Of a DNA stretch of 64,000 nucleotides, positions 28,952-42,167 are shown piece after piece; positions within the stretch are counted from its first letter, which is position 1; every line of letters begins with the position of its first letter. The stretch is from Rhizoctonia solani (lineage: Eukaryota > Basidiomycota > Agaricomycetes > Cantharellales > Ceratobasidiaceae). The stretch spans positions 3,410,001 through 3,474,000 of the forward strand of contig NC_057373.1 of the NCBI RefSeq assembly GCF_016906535.1, in the 5' to 3' direction. The notes beneath the pieces were generated by a model that was given only the letters and a program-made list of their open reading frames with translations, had not been told where the DNA came from and did no database searches. The position numbers and the translations under genes were made by a program.

Positions 28952-29817
28952 GCTAGGTTGTATCAGGAATAAACAACTCCTAACAAATAGTCTAGCAACT
29001 ATGAAGTGCAGGTGGTTGGTTATGTATAGTACCTTAGGTTAATGTTACTTAAGCCTAAGTGACTAAGGGTATGTATACTTAAGGTCTCTGGATAGTACCT
29101 TAAGTAAGAAGGTTACCTGACTAATGTACAGGATTTATAGGATTTGCCTAATAAGTATAGGACTTATATATGCTTAAGTAAGACTTAAGACTTATGGGGT
29201 TAACCTAAAATATATCTAGGATTTATGAGATATTATAGATAAAACTATCTACAATATAGGGAGTATGGTGGATTGAAACACTATCACTCAATCACAACAA
29301 TCCTTACAGTATTGTTGCACTATACTCAATGTTGAACTCAACAACTGTCACAGTCAAGGGGCACAGGGTTGCAGTAAGTACACTAATAGGTTACCCTGTG
29401 TCTGTTGGGACTGGCCTATGGTCTTAGTGTGCCAAATAACCTCCTATGCTATTTACAGTGAGTCAATCACTAAAGTAAATGCACAGATAAGCTGTTAAAG
29501 GCTTGTGTGTATATGTCAATATATAAGAGTAAAAGTAGGATTCATTAGAAGCGTCTTCACAGGGTCCTTTTATACCCTGAGAAGGCGCACAAACAAGTAT
29601 ATACATGATTGATACCAAGAGGGGGTACAGGAGGTACATGTGGCAACTGAAACACTTGAGGGAGCCAATACTTTGGTACATAGTAAACGGATAACAGTTC
29701 CTAATATTTGCCCCAAGGCAATGTTTGCCCCAAGGCAGTATTTACCTGTGTGGGTCCTTAGATGTCCCAAGGATAAGTGTTTCATCCTTGGAGTAAACAG
29801 TCCCAAAGGTAGGATAC
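28952..29817. other. Unique AT-rich DNA, no gene recognised
   Basis: There are only short reading frames without recognisable motifs. CTTAAG/TAAG-rich text occurs around 29030-29210. The final GATAC (29813-29817) is the left target duplication of el6. Confidence 0.6.
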
Positions 29818-30398
29818 TGTTGTAGACACAATCAATACCAGGGAATTTATTCCCATTTTCTCGAATTTAAACAAAGGCAAATGGACTACATTTTTGATCA
29901 CGTGACTTTGGCGCTTATATCATACGCTAAGCGCCAAGCCACGTCCCCCTTTGTGCTTACTCATCATACATAGCCACCTCCACCTATGACATCATCATGA
30001 CATGTCAGTAACACGTATGCATGAGTAAGGCCGACTGCAGAGCGGGGTTCTTATTGGATTACATATTTGATGTATTGTATTTGTAATTAGTAGCTACTTA
30101 GAATATATAAGGAGGCACACCAACCATGGTAACACCCAGGTTGATTACCTCTTGTTGCATCCCCCAATTGTACAAGGCCTTAGGCCAGTAACTACTTAGA
30201 TACCTCCACTTGTACTTGGTGCCTTAAGCAACTCTCTCATTGTAGATACATAGCTTGCCATCGCCACTAGGTCCCTGGTCATTGTACTTGGATAGTTAGT
30301 TGTTGTAGGTAGCACCCCCACCGCCTTACGCGGTTTACTTAGTCCTATACAGCCACAAGCGCCCGCTACCTGGACGGCCCTTAAGGACGTCTAGGACA
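29818..30398 (+). repeat. 5' LTR of el6 (581 bp)
   Basis: TGTTGTAGACAC...CTAGGACA is followed after 2 nt by the PBS AGGTAATTGACCT. Confidence 0.95.
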
Positions 30399-30896
30399 CT
30401 AGGTAATTGACCTTACGTTGGTTGCAAACTGTTCTGCATCCACCCCTACTAAGTCTCAACCCCCAAGAAGGATACCTGTACTAGCACAAGCAAAAACACG
30501 TGATTGGACTCCCCTTTCAGCTGGAATAATCAAAGAGCTGTTGGTCCCACGTAGTAGCAAATTGCTATAAGGCAGGCTATCCCTATTGCCTGCTTACCAC
30601 CGGTCACTGCACCATTTGCCAGCGGAGTCAATCAGCAGATCCACCTGCTTGCAGAAAGCCCACTCTACATCATGCCCGCTCATGGCTGTTGATTAGTTGT
30701 AGGGACTGTCCAATGCTAGGCGGTTGACGCAGACTCTTAGCGCCCAAGCAATAAAGCACCCCATAAGTCCTGATATAGGCATCCTTGGCTACATAGCCCC
30801 CATCACTCCCACTTGCCCATCATTACCTTGCGTACTCCCACGCGCTCTTCTTTGCGGGCCTCTTCACACGCTGGCCGCTCCTACCCATAACCAACC
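30399..30896 (+). other. el6 leader
   Basis: It contains the PBS and the conserved TTGCTATAAGGCAG and AAGTCCTGATATAGGCA blocks. No gene is present. Confidence 0.75.
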
Positions 30897-32249
30897 ATGG
30901 CTACCCGCTCCAGGACAGCCTCTTGAGCCCAATCCCTGTTCAATCAGGGATACTTGGAACCCACACTTCCGCCAACCGCCTCTGTTGAATACGGCAAAGT
31001 ATCCCTCAAACAAGTCACATGACTCCTCCTTGGCCTCCTTGGCCACGTCAAGCGCCTTGAATGGGAAATTGCTGAGATCAAGGAAGCAGGGGTTGAGACC
31101 TGGACAAATGTTGAAAACATCTCCCAAGCCATTGATGTTGTCAAGGATGGGCTTAAGTCCATTCAACTCCATAGACCATGTACACCTGAAGGACCCCAAC
31201 CCAAGGCTGTGGAAGAAACGCCACACCCCCTACCCAAAGCCAAGCCTATTGGATTGGTTAGTGGGGTCCCCTTCTGGACAGAACCATCCAGGGCTCCCCC
31301 CGGCCTCACCCAGCCAACCCCAAGAAGAGCCACTCCCCTGCAAGTCCCATCTCCCCCTCCATCTCCGCATCTCCAATCCCCAATTGGGACAGCTGCCCCT
31401 CTACCTCTGGCTCCAATCGCTGCCTATCCCGCTCTGGTCAAGGTTGACCATCCCAATGCCTACACAGGCAAAATAGGGAGCAAGGCAAAAAAGTGGCTAA
31501 CTAGGATGCTGGCCTGGACCCACCTCAACTTGCAGATGTTTCCTACCAATCAGGAGGTGTTATCCTTCCTCCTGATGAACATGAAGGATTCCGCTGGGGC
31601 CTGGGCCCATCCACACCTTGACCAGCTTGGATCACACCGGGCCATCATCCAAACGGTCAAGGGATTTAAACTGGAGTTCTTGGCAGCATTTGGCAACCCT
31701 GACGCCACAAGGGCTGCCAAGCGGAAGATCACAACACTTACCCAGTCCGGCACATGCGCAGACTACATCACAAAGTTCAGAACCTTAGCAATGGAACTGG
31801 ACTGGAACAACGCAGCCCTCCAGGGCCAGTTTGCCCACGGCCTCCACTGGGAGGTCAGCCGCCAAATAGCAACCTGCAAACACCAACCCCGCACCCTTCT
31901 TGAGCTGCAAAACGCAGCACTTGTCACCAACAATGCTCTCCGCAAAGAACGTGCTAGCCACCCACCAAGGGACAATAAGTCTAGCAAACCATCCAACCCC
32001 GCAAGGGGGACAAGTACCGGCCAAGTTACTTCCGGTTCAAAGAAGCTCTCTGACGACCCCAACTTTGTGTTGGAGGAAGAACAGAATTGCCGCCACGCCG
32101 CAGGCGCCTGTATCAAGTGCGGGAAAATGGGTCACAAGTTTGCAGAGTGCCGCATGGGCTGGAAGGCCACCCCAATTGAGGAAAAGGGGAAGGCCAAAGA
32201 AACTGCCAAGATTGGCAAAGAGTCTGGACCCAAATCAGGAAAAGACTAA
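30897..32249 (+). pseudogene. gag: el6 gag with nonsense codons
   Basis: The ATG at 30897 gives MATRSR, but TGA codons occur at 30924-30926 (sister copies read CGA) and 31020-31022. From about 31209 the frame is open: capsid region, knuckle CIKCGKMGHKFAEC and SGKD-TAA. The slippery site reads A_GGA_AAA (32237-32243) and has lost its first G. Confidence 0.88.
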
Positions 32250-32252
32250 GGG

Positions 32253-32813
32253 TGTTACAATCCCCTAACATATACCACTGGACTTGCATGATTTTTCTAA
32301 TATTTTTAGTATTTTTTACGGACCTGATATCTCTTGTTTTTCAATCACGTGATCTTGGCGCTTGTTGTGCTGAGAGGCCGCGCCAAGATGCTGTGCCAAG
32401 GGCGCTTAGGAGAAATCCACGCTTCTGCGCAGCCCGCAGCACGCTTCTCTTTTCACACAGACACTTCTTTATCTCACACACAGACCATGTAATTACTTTC
32501 CCCCTTATCTATATAATCAGCAGGAAAATTGCTTGGAGACCCCAAGTTGATTTTACCTTGTCTCATACCATTGAGGAGGACCTTCAGCCAGCTAAGTAGC
32601 CGGCCCCCCCAGTAGTACAGAAGTCAACTCCTTTATTGCACTCACCACACCTCCCAGGCCTGAGGCCCCATTGTCACCAGTAGTTAGTAGAAGTCCACCT
32701 TATGTGGCAGCAGTATAGCCTAGTTAGATAGTTAGATAAGCTTTGTCAGTAGTAGTACGGCTGTAAGCGCCTGCCCACTAGCAAGTACCCAACCTTACAG
32801 TTGGCATACAACA
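32253..32813 (+). repeat. Solo family B LTR (561 bp), TSD AAGGG
   Basis: TGTTACAATCC...GCATACAACA is flanked by AAGGG (32248-32252 and 32814-32818). It landed across the gag stop codon of el6 and separates the slippery site from the predicted stem-loop. Confidence 0.95.
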
Positions 32814-32994
32814 AAGGGTACCTGCTGCCGCGCGCAAGGACCCTAAGGACTCTGTACTTGTTGAAATCTGTAACATATCAAATAGTAACAATAGAATATC
32901 CCCACTCTTCACAATTTCAATCAAGCCAGAGAAACAAGCAGAACAACTAGAAGTCCTGATAGATTCAGGCGCCACCTCATCTTTCCTACACCCC
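32814..32994 (+). pseudogene. pol: el6 pol piece 1 (protease start)
   Basis: The piece carries the -1 frame from GTACCTGCTGCCGCGCG through the protease active-site motif LIDSGATSSFLHP and ends at the ACCCC target site of el7. Confidence 0.85.
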
Positions 32995-33566
32995 TGTCGT
33001 AGACACAATTGATACCAGGGAATTTATTCCCATTTTCTCGAATTTAAACGAACTCAAACGGACGACATTTCTAGTCACGTGACTTCGGCGCTTATATCAT
33101 ACGCTAAGCGCCGAGCCACGTCCCCATCCGCGCTTAATCAGCATACGTAGCCACCGCCACCTATGACGTCATCAATAACACGTCAGTGACACATATGCAT
33201 GAGTAAGGCCGACTGCGGAGCGGGGTTCTTATTTGATACGGTATTTGACACGTTGTATTTGTAAATAGCTTGCCTCTGTAATATATAAGGAGGCCAACCG
33301 ACCATGGTAACACCCAGGTCGATTACCTCTTGTCGCATCACACATTGTACGAGGGCCTTACAGCCCAGTAAGATTACTTAGATACACGCCTTAAGCGTCG
33401 TCCTCACTGTACATACGTAGCTCGTCACTGCCTTACAGCGCGTAACCATTGTAGTTAGTTAGTTCGTCGTCGTAGGGTACCTTGTCACCGCCCTAAGCGG
33501 TTTTACTGTATAGTTACACGGCCACAAGCGCCCGCACCCTTGACGTCCTTACAGACGTCTAGGACA
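32995..33566 (+). repeat. 5' LTR of el7 (572 bp)
   Basis: It spans TGTCGTAGACAC to CTAGGACA. TATATAA and AGGTCGATTACCT are spaced as in el2. Confidence 0.95.
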
Positions 33567-34071
33567 CTAGGTAATCAACCTTAAGTCGGTTGCAAACCGT
33601 GCCCACCAAGCACACCCACTTAGCCACAACAAACGAGAAGACCCCCTGTACTAGCACGAGGGAAAACAGGTGATCGAGCTCGCCTTTCGCTGTCAATAAT
33701 CAAACCAGCGTCGGCTCCACCTAGTACCAAATTGCTATAAGGCAGACGGGTTCTAATCGTCCGCATACCCACGGTCGCCGCACCTGTTACCAGCAACCTC
33801 AGACAGCAGATACACCCGCTTGCAGAGACGAGACCCTACATTACGCCCGCCCACGGCTGTAATTAGCGGCACTTACTGTCCAACGCTAGGTTGTTTGACG
33901 CAGAGGTTTAGCGTTTGCGTAACAAAGCGCTCATAAGTCCTGGTATAGGCACTACCTGGCTACACAGCCCTCACTCCCCCTTACTCGCCCACCATTACCT
34001 CGCGCACTCCCACTCGCTCCTCCTCCCGTGCTTCTTCCCACGCTGGCCGCTCCTACCCGCCAACACATACC
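33567..34071 (+). other. el7 leader
   Basis: The PBS AGGTAATCAACCT starts 2 nt inside and pairs with the LTR start segment with one mismatch. The conserved leader blocks follow. No gene is present. Confidence 0.75.
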
Positions 34072-35423
34072 ATGGCAACCCGTTCCCGGCCAACCTCTCG
34101 AACCTGCTCCCCAATCGATCAAGGGGAGTTGGGACCCCAACTTCCGGCAACCCCCTATGTTGAAATCGGGGAAGTCTCCCTCGAGCGAATTACAAGCCTC
34201 CTCCTTGGCCTCCTCGGCCAAGTTGAGCACCTCGAGCGGAAAGTGGAAGAAGTCCGAGAAGCAGGGGTTGAGGCCCGTACCAACCTTGAGAACATCTCTC
34301 AAGCCGTCAATACTGTCAAGGATGGGCTTAGAAGCCTCCAACTCCACGGGCCCCGGACCCCAGAGGACACAAACCCCCGGCCGTGGAAGCAACGCCACGC
34401 CCCTTATCAAAAGTCAACCCTGTTGGATCGGCTAGTCGGGTCTCGTTCTGGCCCGAACCATCTAGAGGGCTCCCTTCCTTCGCCCAACCCACTCCTGTCC
34501 GAGCAGTGCCCCCGCAAGTCCCATCTCCCCTTCCATCTCCGCGTCTCCGATCCCCAATCGGGACAGCTGCCCCTCCTCCTCCGGCTCCAGTCGCCACCTA
34601 TCCCGCTCCGGTCAAGGTTGACCACCCCGACGCCTACACAGGCAAAATAGGGAGCAAAGCAAAGCAGTGGCTGACCCGGATGTTGGCCTGGACCCGCCTC
34701 AATTCGCGGATGTTCCCCACCGACCAAGAGGTACTATCCTTCCTCTTGATGAACATGAAGGACACCGCTGGGGCCTGGGCCCACCCTCACCTCGACCAAC
34801 TTGGTTCACATAGGGCCATCATTCAAACGGTTGAAGGATTTAAAACGGAGTTCTTGGCAGCATTTGGCGACCCTGACGCCACAAGGGCCGCTGAGCGGAA
34901 AATTACAACGCTTACCCAATCCGGCACATGCGCGGATTACATCACGAAGTTCAGAACCTTAGCCATGGAACTGGACTGGAACGACGCGGCCCTCCGAGGC
35001 CAGTTTGCCCGCGGCCTTCACTGGGAAGTCAGCCGCCAGATTGCCACCCGCGAGCACCGACCCCGCACCCTCCTCGAGCTGCAAAATGCAGCACTCGTCA
35101 TTGACAACGCTCTCCGCAAAGAGCGAGCTAGCCACCCGCCGAGGGATAATAAGTCTAGCAAAACACCCAACCCCGCAAGGGGGACGAGTACCGGCCAAAC
35201 TACAACCGGTTTGAAGAAACTCTCTGACGACCCCAACTTTGTATCAGAAGAGGAACGCAATCGCCGCCGCGCCGCTGGCGCCTGTATCAAATGCGGCAAA
35301 ATGGGTCACAAGTTTGCGGAATGCCGCACGGGTTGGAAGGCTACCCCTATCAAGGACAAGGGGAAAGCCAAGGAAACCGCCAAAATTGGCGAAGACTCCA
35401 AGTACCAATTGGGAAAAGAGTAA
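34072..35423 (+). pseudogene. gag: el7 gag, one-base frameshift near 34375
   Basis: MATRSRPTSRTCSPID begins at 34072. The frame shifts in the PRTPED segment: relative to el2 one nucleotide is missing about 34365-34380, in a CCCCC run. It continues from about 34383 through the capsid domain and knuckle CIKCGKMGHKFAEC to LGKE-TAA (35421-35423). The heptamer G_GGA_AAA is intact at 35411-35417. The indel lies in a homopolymer, so a sequencing error is a real alternative to a true mutation. Confidence 0.85.
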
Positions 35424-38400
35424 GGGTACCTGCTGCCGCGCGCAAGGACCCCAAGGACTCTGGGCTCATTGAAATTTGTAATATATCCGATAGTAGAAAT
35501 AGAATCTCCCCACTCTTCACAATTTCAATCAAGCCAGAGAAACAAGCGGACCCATTAGAAGTCCTGATAGATTCAGGCGCTACATCATCGTTCCTGCACC
35601 CTCACACCGCGGAAAAACTCCGCTTACCCCTAATAGACCTTCCCCAACCCCGTACCGTAACTATGCTCGATGGGTCGAGCCCCCAGGCTGGAAAGATTTG
35701 GAAAAAGGCCCACCTAACCTTCCTGTTTGATGGTAAACAAATGACGGAAACCTTCCTGATTTGCAATACCGGATCACACGCCGCCATCCTAGGAATCAAA
35801 TGGTTAGAAGCCCACAACCCTGAAATCGATTGGAACTCCCGTACCCTCTCCTTCCCTCACACGCCACCGGAACACGCAACTATTGCCGAGGAGGAGGAAG
35901 CAGACAAGAACCCCCTTGAAGGAGTACCCTCCAAGTACCATCAATACGCTAAAGTATTTGGAGAGGAAGAATTCAATAAGCTTCCACCTCACAGGCACTA
36001 TGACATTGGGATAGAACTTACCGAGGAAGGCCCACTAAACTCCCCCTTGTATAGCATGACTGATGCCGAGTCCGCTACGTTGAAAGACTGGCTTAGGGAC
36101 GAACTTAAGGCTGGGAAGATCCGTCCCAGCAAATCTTCAATTAGTTCCCCTGTCATGTTTGTTCCCAAAAAGGATGGCTCCCGCCAATTGGTTGTTGATT
36201 ACCGCCGTCTGAATAACCGGACTAAAAAGAACGTGTACCCATTACCCCGTCCCGATGACCTAATGGCCCAGCTCCGTGGTGCTAAGGTCTTCACCAAACT
36301 AGACTTACAATGGGGTTACAATAACGTCCGAGTTAAAGAAGGCGATGAATGGAAAACGGCTTTCTGCACCAAGTACGGCCTATACGAATCCCTGGTAATG
36401 ACTTTTGGTTTAACAAACGCCCCTGCCGCCTTTCAACACTTCATGAACGAATTGTTCAAAGACTTACTGGACGTATGCGTCATCATATACTTAGATGACA
36501 TCCTAATTTACTCAAAGGATGACGCATCCCACACTCAGCACGTTCATGAGGTCCTACGGCGCTTACTAGAGAACCAACTGTTTTGCAAAGCTTCTAAATG
36601 CTCGTTCCACGTCACCTCAGTGGAATACCTAGGGATAATTGTGTCAGACAAGGGATTCAGCCTGGACAAGCTCAAAATTCAGGCAGTTCAGGAATGGCCT
36701 ACACCAACTAAAGTCAAGGAAGTACAATCGTTCCTGGGTTTTGCAAACTTCCTACGCCGCTTTGTGGCCAACTTCAGTCACATGGCCCGGCCGTTACACA
36801 ACTTGGTTAAAAAGGACACGCCCTGGAAATGGGACACGGAGGAGCAAGAAGCATTCCAAGGCCTGAAAGATGCTATCACCAATGCCCCGGTACTCTGCCA
36901 CGCCGACCCCTCCAAACCTTACTTTCTGGAAACGGATGCCTCCGGCGCAGCACTAGGTTCCATACTAAGTCAACGCCAGGAAGATGGTTGCCTAGACCCC
37001 CTAGGTTTTTTGTCAGAATCATTCAAAGGTGCCGAACAGAATTACGACACCCACGACAAAGAACTGTTGGCAATTATCCGGTCCTTTGAGTACTGGCGCA
37101 TATTCCTGGAAGGCACCGCGCATCCCATCACCGTTTTTACCGATCACCGCAATCTGGAGTACTGGAAAGAATCCTGCACCTTCAACCGACGCCACGCACG
37201 ATGGCACTTACTCCTTGCAGGATATAATTTCCAGATCGTGTACAGACCAGGGAAACAGTCCGGGAAACCAGATGCATTGTCACGACGAGCGGATCACGCC
37301 GATATTCCTCCCAAACCTCAATCCATGCTCCCAGAACCAGTCTTTGCCAACCTTGCCCTGATAACGCCGGAAAAGGAACTACAACGCCAAATTGAGCAGT
37401 CTCTAGACCAAGACAAGTCTCTGGAAGAAATCCTTCAATTCCTCCAGAACGAATCAAGAGCACCTCCTTCCATCAAACGCGCATTCAAAGATTATGAAAT
37501 GGAAGCCGGGTTATTGTTCTATCAAGGTCGCATTGTGGTCCCAGATGTGGGCACCCTGAGAACGGATCTACTGCGGATATTCCATGATAGCCCCTTGGCC
37601 GGACACCCTGGTAGACAGCGAACCTTGGAGCTGGTGTCACGTAACTACTACTGGCCAGGAATACGCGCAGATACGTATTGGCACGTGGATTCCTGCGAGA
37701 CATGCCAACGAATCAGGAAACCCAAATACGCGTCAATTCCCCCACAGCCGCTCGAGCTCCCATCCAGACCATGGCAACACGTCTCCTATGACATGATCGT
37801 AGACCTACCAAAGGATGGAAACCACGACTCCATCTTGGTCATAGTAGACAGCTTCACCAAGTACGGGATCTTTGTCAAATGTTCTAAGAAGCTGAAGGCA
37901 CCTGAGCTAGCAGAGCTCTTCCTAGAACACGTGTGGAAACGCCACGGCATGCCCGAAAAAACGATCTCTGATAGGGGAAGGGTGTTCAATAACAAGTTCC
38001 TGAGGGCACTATACAAGCGCCTAGGGATAGATCCCCATTTTTCATCGGCATATCATCCACAGAGCGACGGTCAAACTGAGCGGGTCAATCCTTCAATTGA
38101 ACACTTCCTCAGGGCTTACTCAGGGATCAATCAACGGGACTGGACTAAGTGGCTCCCAATGGCGGAGTTTGCGTATAACAACGCCGTCCATAGCAGCACG
38201 GGCAGAACCCCCTTTAAAGCTCTGTATGGATGGGAGCCTACCTTAACCCCGTCCAATGTACCAACGGACGTCCCAGAAGCAGACAGTCTAGCCCAAACAA
38301 TGGAGGCCCAATGGAAAGAGGTAGAGTCCGCCCTCCGGCAATCTAAGCAACAAATGGTAGCCGGGAAGATGGTAACCCAACGGAGTTTGAGATCGGAGAA

Positions 38401-38853
38401 GAAGCATGGCTCGATGCTAAAAACGTTAATCTCAAAACCCTAAGCCCCAAGCTCACAGAACAACGCTTAGGACCGTTCAAAGTCATTGAGAAGATCTCCG
38501 ACCGCGCGTACCGCCTTGAACTCCCTCCTACCATGAGGATCCACAACGTCTTTTATGTAGGACTCCTGTCTAAAGTCAAAAGGGACAAAAAACGGGCATT
38601 TGAGAACCGCCCGCCGCCAGTCACCATAGACGGAGAAGAGGAATACGAGGTCGAGGGAATCACCGATGCCAAAGAAAGGGATGGGAAATGGTTCTTCCGA
38701 GTCAAATGGAAGGGATACGGGTCCGAGGAAAACACATGGGAACCTTGGGAAAACTTGAGAAACGCGGAAAAAATTTTGGAAAAATACGAAAAAGACATGA
38801 AAAAGAAGGCCCTCGGCGCTGCCAAGGCCCTTAGAGGGGGGGCAGTGTCGTAG
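35417..38853 (+). pseudogene. pol: el7 pol, one-base frameshift near 38366
   Basis: The -1 frame is open from the frameshift site to 38443, and overlaps the end of gag back to at least 35291. It has protease DSGATSSFLHP, RT YLDD, RNase H, and integrase with D, D and E (VIVDSFTKY, TISDRGRVF, GQTERVN). One G appears missing in the AGEDG segment near 38366, so the C-terminal integrase tail and chromodomain (38533-38853) are in another frame. The rest is well preserved and CpG-rich. Confidence 0.88.
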
Positions 38854-39417
38854 ACACAATTGATACCAGGGAATTTATTCCCATTTTCTCGAATTTAAAC
38901 GAACTCGAACGGACGACATTTCTAGTCACGTGACTTCGGCGCTTATATCATACGCTAAGCGCCGAGCCACGTCCCCATCCGCGCTTAATCAGCATACGTA
39001 GCCACCGCCACCTATGACGTCATCAATAACACGTCAGTGACACATATGCATGAGTAAGGCCGACTGCGGAGCGGGGTTCTTATTTGATACGGTATTTGAC
39101 ACGTTGTATTTGTAAATAGCTTGCCTCTGTAATATATAAGGAGGCCAACCGACCATGGTAACACCCAGGTCGATTACCTCTTGTCGCATCACACATTGTA
39201 CAAGGGCCTTACAGCCCAGTAAGATTACTTAGATACACGCCTTAAGCGTCGTCCTCACTGTACATACGTAGCTTGTCACTGCCTTACAGCGCGTAACCAT
39301 TGTAGTTAGTTAGTTCGTCGTCGTAGGGTACCTTGTCACCGCCATAAGCGGTTTTACTGTATAGTTACACGGCCACAAGCGCCCGCACCCTCGACGTCCT
39401 TACAGACGTCTAGGACA
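38846..39417 (+). repeat. 3' LTR of el7 (572 bp)
   Basis: It has the same length and termini as the 5' copy. The pol stop TAG (38851-38853) lies inside it. Confidence 0.95.
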
Positions 39418-39725
39418 ACCCCCTTACTGCCAAGGCACTACGCCTACCTCTCATTGACCTCCCCACACCACGCACTGTTACCATGCTCAATGGGTCAAGC
39501 CCCCAGGCCGGCAAAATCTGGAAGAAGGCAGTTCTAACCTTCTCCTTTGATGGCAAACAAATGACGGAGACCTTCTTAATTTACAACACAGGGTCTCATG
39601 CTGCTATCTTAGGATTGAAATGGTTGGACGCTCACAATCCGGAGATTGATTGGAACTCCTGCACCCTATCCTTCCCTCACATCCCACTGGAACAAGTGGC
39701 CATTGCCAAAGAAGAGGAAGCTGAC
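39418..39725 (+). pseudogene. pol: el6 pol piece 2 (end of protease)
   Basis: The frame resumes with TAKALRLPLIDLP..., passes LNGSSPQAGKIWKK and stops at EEEAD, where el8 inserted at CTGAC. Confidence 0.85.
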
Positions 39726-40316
39726 TGTTGTAGACACAATCAATACCAGGGAATTTATTCCCATTTTCTTGGTTTTAAACAAAGGCAAACGGACGACATT
39801 TTCAATCACGTGACTTCGGCGCTTATATCATACGCTAAGCGCCGAGCCATGTCCCCATCCGCGCTTAATCAGCATACGTAGCCACCTCCACCTATAACGT
39901 CATCATGACACATCAGTGACACATATGCATGAGTAAGGCCAACTGCAGAGCAGGGTTCTTATTTGATACAGTATTGCATATAAGTGTATTTGTAATTGGA
40001 TAGCTCTGTAATATATAAGGAGGCCAACCAACCATGGTAACACCCAGGTTGATTACCTCTTGTTGCATCCCACTCAGTGTACAAGGGCCCTACAGCCCAG
40101 TAATTACTTAGTTAACCACTCAGATAGTCTACACCGCCTTAAGCGGCTTTGTCGTTGTGCTTAGATAGCTTGTCACCGCCTTAAGCGGTCTTGTTGTTGT
40201 AGGATAGCTGCTTGTTGCCATAGTTAGATCCATTGTTGCCTTACGCAACTTTCTCCTTTTGTACATTGCGGCCACAAGCGCCATCCCCCTTGACGCCCTA
40301 ACAGACGTCTAGGACA
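39726..40316 (+). repeat. 5' LTR of el8 (591 bp)
   Basis: TGTTGTAGACAC...CTAGGACA. Three stem-loops with CTTAA/CTTAC loops are clear: CCGC/GCGG at 40134-40146, ACCGC/GCGGT at 40175-40189 and GTTGC/GCAAC at 40235-40249. Confidence 0.95.
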
Positions 40317-40814
40317 CTAGGTAGTCAACCTTACGTTGGTTGCAAACCGTTCTGCACCCACCACTACTAAGCCTCAACCCCCAAGAAGGATACCTGTACT
40401 AGCACAAGCAAAAACAAGTGATCAGACTCCCCTTTCAGCTGGAATAATCAAAGAGCTGTTGGTCCCACGTAGTAGCAAATTGCTATAAGACAGGCTATCC
40501 CTATTGCCTGCATACCACTGGTCACCACACCAATTGTCAGCGGAGTCAATCAGCAGATCCACCTGCTTGCAGAAAGCCCACTCTACATCACGCCCGCTCA
40601 TGGCTGTTGATTAGTTGTAGGGACTGTCCAACGCTAGGCGGTTGACGCAGACTCTTAGCGCCAGAACAATAAAGCGCCCCATAAGTCCTGATATAGGCAC
40701 CCTTGGCTACTTAGCCCCCATCACTCCCACTCGCCCACCATTACCTTGCGTACCCCCACGCGCTCTTCTTTGCGGGCCTCCTCACACGCTGGCCGCTCCT
40801 ACCCACAACCAACC
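40317..40814 (+). other. el8 leader
   Basis: The PBS AGGTAGTCAACCT pairs with the LTR start segment with one G-U wobble. The conserved leader blocks follow. No gene is present. Confidence 0.75.
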
Positions 40815-42167
40815 ATGGCTACCCGCTCCAGGACAGCCTCTTGAGCCCAATCCCCATTCGATCAAGGATACCTGGAACCCGCACTTCCGCCAACCACCTC
40901 TGTCAAATATGGCAAAGTATCCCTTGAATGAGTCACACAGCTCCTCCTTGGCCTCCTTAACCAAGTCAAATGCCTCAAGCAAGAAATTGCCAAGATCAAG
41001 GAAGCAGGAGTTGAGACCCAGACAAACGTCAAAATCATCTCACAAACCGTTGATGTCGTCAAGGATGGGCTTAAGTCCCTTCAACTCCATGGTCCCTGCA
41101 CACCCAAAGGACCCCAAACCAAGGCTGTGGAAGAGATGCCATGCCCCCTACCAAAAACCAAGCCTAGTGGATTGGTTAGTGGGATTCCCTTTTGGGCAGG
41201 ACCGCCTGGAGCTCCATTGGGCTTGTACCAGCCAACCCCAAGAAGAGCTGCTCCCCCGCAAGCACCATCTCCCCCTCCATCTCCGCGTCTCCAATCCCCA
41301 CTCAGAGCGCCTGCCCCTCTCCCACCGGCTCCAGCAGCCCACTACCCCGCTCCGGTCAAGGTTGACCACCCCAACGCCTACACGGGCAAAATAGGGAGCA
41401 AGGCAAAACAGTGGCTAACCCGGATGCTGGCCTGGACCTGCCTAAACTTGCAAATGTTCCCAACCAATCAAGAGGTCCTCTCCTTCCTCTTGATGAACAT
41501 GAAGGATACCGCTGGGGCCTGGGCCCACCCACACCTTGACCAGCTTGGATCACACCAGGCTATCATACAAACGGTCGAGGGGTTCAAATCAGAGTTTTTG
41601 GCAGCATTTGGCAACCCCAATGCCACAAGGGCCGCTGAGCAGAAAATCACCACCCTAACCCAGTCCAGCACATGCGCGGACTATATTACAAAGTTCAGAA
41701 CCTTAGCCATGGAACTGGACTGGAATGACGCGGCCCTTAAAGGCCAATTTGCCCGTGGCCTCCATTGGGAGGTCAGCCAACAAATTGCAACCCGCAAACA
41801 CCAGCCCTGTACACTCCTTGAGCTGCAAAATGCAGCACTCATCATCAACAATGCTCTCCGTGAAGAGCGTGCTAGCCACCCACCAAGGGACAATAAGTCT
41901 AGCAAACCACAGAACCCCGCAAGGGGGACGAGTACCAGCCAGTCAACCACTGGTTCAAAGAAACTCTCCGACGACCCCAACTTTGTGTTGGAAGAAGAAA
42001 GAAATTGCCGCCGTGCCGCTGGCGCCTGCATCAAATGCGGCAAAATGGGCCACAAGTTTGCGGAATGCCGCACGGGCTGGAAAGCCACCCCTATTGAGGA
42101 AAAGGGGAAGGCTAAGGAATCCGCCAAAATTGGCAAAGAGTCTGGACCTGAATTGGGAAAAGACTAA
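40815..42167 (+). pseudogene. gag: el8 gag with nonsense codons
   Basis: The ATG at 40815 gives MATRSR. TGA codons occur at 40842-40844 and 40929-40931, where el2 or el7 have CGA/CGG. The frame is open from about 41127 through the capsid region and knuckle CIKCGKMGHKFAEC to LGKD-TAA. The heptamer G_GGA_AAA is at 42155-42161. Confidence 0.88.

Larger units (their letters stand above)
32995..39417 (+). mobile_element. el7: full-length family A chromovirus, recent, TSD ACCCC
   Basis: The LTRs are 572 bp each (32995-33566 and 38846-39417) with about five differences that I can find, four of them CpG-type. ACCCC flanks both ends (32990-32994 and 39418-39422). It sits in the protease of el6. It has the least LTR divergence in the window, yet single-base frameshifts occur in both gag and pol. 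Confidence 0.95.

Noticed and set aside
30724..31476. A 250-codon frame overlapping the start of el6 gag (and its twin at 40642-41394 in el8)
   Set aside because: It is the out-of-frame shadow of gag. It begins upstream in the leader, lacks gag motifs and appears only because gag itself has stops there.
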